Source: Schaalia canis
GTDB lineage: Bacteria > Actinomycetota > Actinomycetes > Actinomycetales > Actinomycetaceae
Assembly: GCF_003858455.1 (NCBI RefSeq)
Contig: NZ_RQZF01000003.1
Location: 186,001 to 250,000, forward strand
Length of the DNA stretch: 64,000 bases
Direction: 5' to 3'
Shown here one piece after another: positions 62,784 to 64,000 of the stretch (position 1 is the first letter of the stretch; every line of letters begins with the position of its first letter). Made by a program: the position numbers and the translations under genes. Under the pieces are notes generated by a model, which saw only the letters and a list, made by a program, of their open reading frames with translations, did no database searches and was not told the DNA's origin.

Positions 62784-64000
62784 TCAGGCCTCAATGGCCT
62801 CGCGGCGGCGGCGTACGAGCACTGCACCCACAGCCAGGAGCAGCAGCGAGGTGCCAACAACCGTTGCGATCACGGTGCCAGAAGCACCGGTAATGGGCAG
62901 TTCGGGAACAGACACGGGGGTGTTGGGGAACTTCACGGTCACCTTTTTCATCAGGCCCGGCTCAACCTTGACGGCGACCTGGGCGGCAGTGTCCTTGGGC
63001 AGGATGTAACCGAGGGGTGCCTGGATTTCCTTGAGGATGTAGCAGCGGTACGCTTCCGTGGGAACGGGCTCCTCCGTTCCGGTGGCCTTACCGGATGAAA
63101 CGTAGAGGCCAGCGACGGTGACGATGCCCTGATTATCAGAGGTGAACTGAGACTCGCCGTTAACGGTGATCTTCTCGCTCTTCGTCGTGGAAATCGCGTT
63201 CGAACTGCAGGTATCGTCCTGAGTCTGGGCGTGGTAGACCTCAAAGATTGCACCCTCAAGGCCGGTTTCCTGACCATCCGTTGAATGCTTCTTCAGCTTT
63301 GCCTCACCCCAGGTGGTAACCACCTTGTTGGACGGGGGGATCGGAATTTCGCGATCGGGAGTGTTCGTGGGAGGGTTGCCCGGATCGGTAGGAGGGTTGT
63401 AGGGCGGGGTGTCGGGATTGTCGGGAGGGGTCGGCTTGCCTGTAATGATGGTGTCCATAATGACGTAACCGGTGTTGGGCAGCACACCACCTGTCCCAAG
63501 TCCATCGACCTTGGCGGTCAGGGTGACGATGACGTACTTGTTCGGGTTCTCACGAAGGAATGTGAGGCCATCCTTGTTGAAGGTCACAGAGAGCCAGTGC
63601 TTCGTATTATTCGTAGGCGTGGTGGAATCAACCTTGTCGTACTTGTTCGTGTCGATAGGGCTGGGGCTTCCACCCTGTGCATCATCGGAGAGCTGCACAC
63701 TCGTGATCTTGCCGTTGCTGTAGCCGGAACCAAGGGAGTCACCGATGACGAAGTACTTGAAGTACTCATCCTTAGCCGAGGGTCCGTTGTCTCCCTTAGA
63801 AAGCTGGGGAACCTTGGCAGTAATGGTGAAGGTCACCTGATCGTCGGTTTGGATACCGTACTTTTCAACAGGACGGACATCCTTCACTGCCGGGTGAAGC
63901 ACAGTGTTCTTCGGGTAGGCGTGAACGTTGTAGACCCAGCCCTTGATGTTGTCAAAGGTCGGAACCGAGACAACGAAGGGAGCAGCAGGCTTCACCACCG
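62784..64000 (-). CDS. Pilin A: LPITG-anchored, isopeptide-type shaft pilin (5' end outside window)
   Basis: At least 405 residues; the frame runs off the edge at 64000, so signal peptide and first domain are missing. The pilin motif is WVYNVHAYPKNTVLHPAVKD (canonical YPKN). The middle domain has DEYFKYFVIGDSLGSGYSNG. A Pro-rich linker (PPYNPPTDPGNPPTNTPD) leads to the Cna-B-like domain with E-box RCYILKEIQAPLGYILPKD. LPITG and a hydrophobic helix with RRRREAIEA finish it. It is paralogous to pilin B along its whole visible length. Confidence 0.93.
   Translation of the reverse strand, partial: VVKPAAPFVVSVPTFDNIKGWVYNVHAYPKNTVLHPAVKDVRPVEKYGIQTDDQVTFTITAKVPQLSKGDNGPSAKDEYFKYFVIGDSLGSGYSNGKITSVQLSDDAQGGSPSPIDTNKYDKVDSTTPTNNTKHWLSVTFNKDGLTFLRENPNKYVIVTLTAKVDGLGTGGVLPNTGYVIMDTIITGKPTPPDNPDTPPYNPPTDPGNPPTNTPDREIPIPPSNKVVTTWGEAKLKKHSTDGQETGLEGAIFEVYHAQTQDDTCSSNAISTTKSEKITVNGESQFTSDNQGIVTVAGLYVSSGKATGTEEPVPTEAYRCYILKEIQAPLGYILPKDTAAQVAVKVEPGLMKKVTVKFPNTPVSVPELPITGASGTVIATVVGTSLLLLAVGAVLVRRRREAIEA

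Overview
The window is a chromosomal stretch of a mid-to-high-GC actinobacterium. Three things point to this: a WhiB3-type iron-sulfur regulator, the actinobacterial ribosomal-protein gene order, and the chain rplQ - truA - rplM/rpsI - glmM - coaA - glmS - alr - tsaE - tsaB - rimI - tsaD - groES - whiB3 - guaB. That chain is the same neighbourhood seen around groES/whiB3/guaB2 in mycobacteria. Sortase C pilus genes, E-box pilins and LAxTG surface proteins suggest the Actinomycetaceae (Actinomyces/Schaalia-like). The genus is an inference, not something read directly.

Layout. 1-3.7 kb: 5' part of guaB, an unknown alpha-helical protein, a MerR-type regulator and divergent whiB3. 4-7 kb: a LAKTG-anchored surface protein whose promoter region lies inside a perfect 14-bp inverted repeat, then a PfkB-type sugar kinase. 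7.5-9.2 kb: a frameshifted small RelA/SpoT-domain gene overlapping a small partner gene, then groES under a CIRCE operator, with no groEL next to it. 9.3-17.5 kb: a THUMP-like methyltransferase, tsaD, a zinc-ribbon membrane protein, succinate dehydrogenase (sdhCAB), rimI and tsaB. 17.6-27.5 kb: tsaE, alr, glmS, a GRP sugar porter, coaA, a BCCT transporter and glmM. 27.7-30 kb: rpsI, rplM, truA. 30-40.7 kb is an accessory block between truA and rplQ: an osmoprotectant ABC transporter, two more LAxTG surface proteins (one an 834-aa coiled coil), a NarL-type two-component system and a divergent CPBP membrane protease.

40.8-59.2 kb holds the ribosomal superoperon, all on the minus strand: S10 operon (rpsJ to rpsQ), spc operon (rplN to rplO), secY-adk-map, and infA-rpmJ-rpsM-rpsK-rpoA-rplQ. 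rpsD is absent from its common place between rpsK and rpoA. The S10/spc junction carries an insertion of about 2.5 kb with two tandem-repeat arrays, three copies of a dispersed repeat and a gene for an AbiEi-N/DUF559-type protein. 59.8-64 kb: a pilus locus with two paralogous LPxTG shaft-type pilins (the first cut by the window edge) and their class C sortase.

The best candidates for follow-up are the RelA/SpoT module (possibly a decayed toxic small alarmone synthetase pair), the inverted-repeat-bounded promoter of the first surface protein, and the repeat-flanked DUF559 island inside the ribosomal gene cluster.
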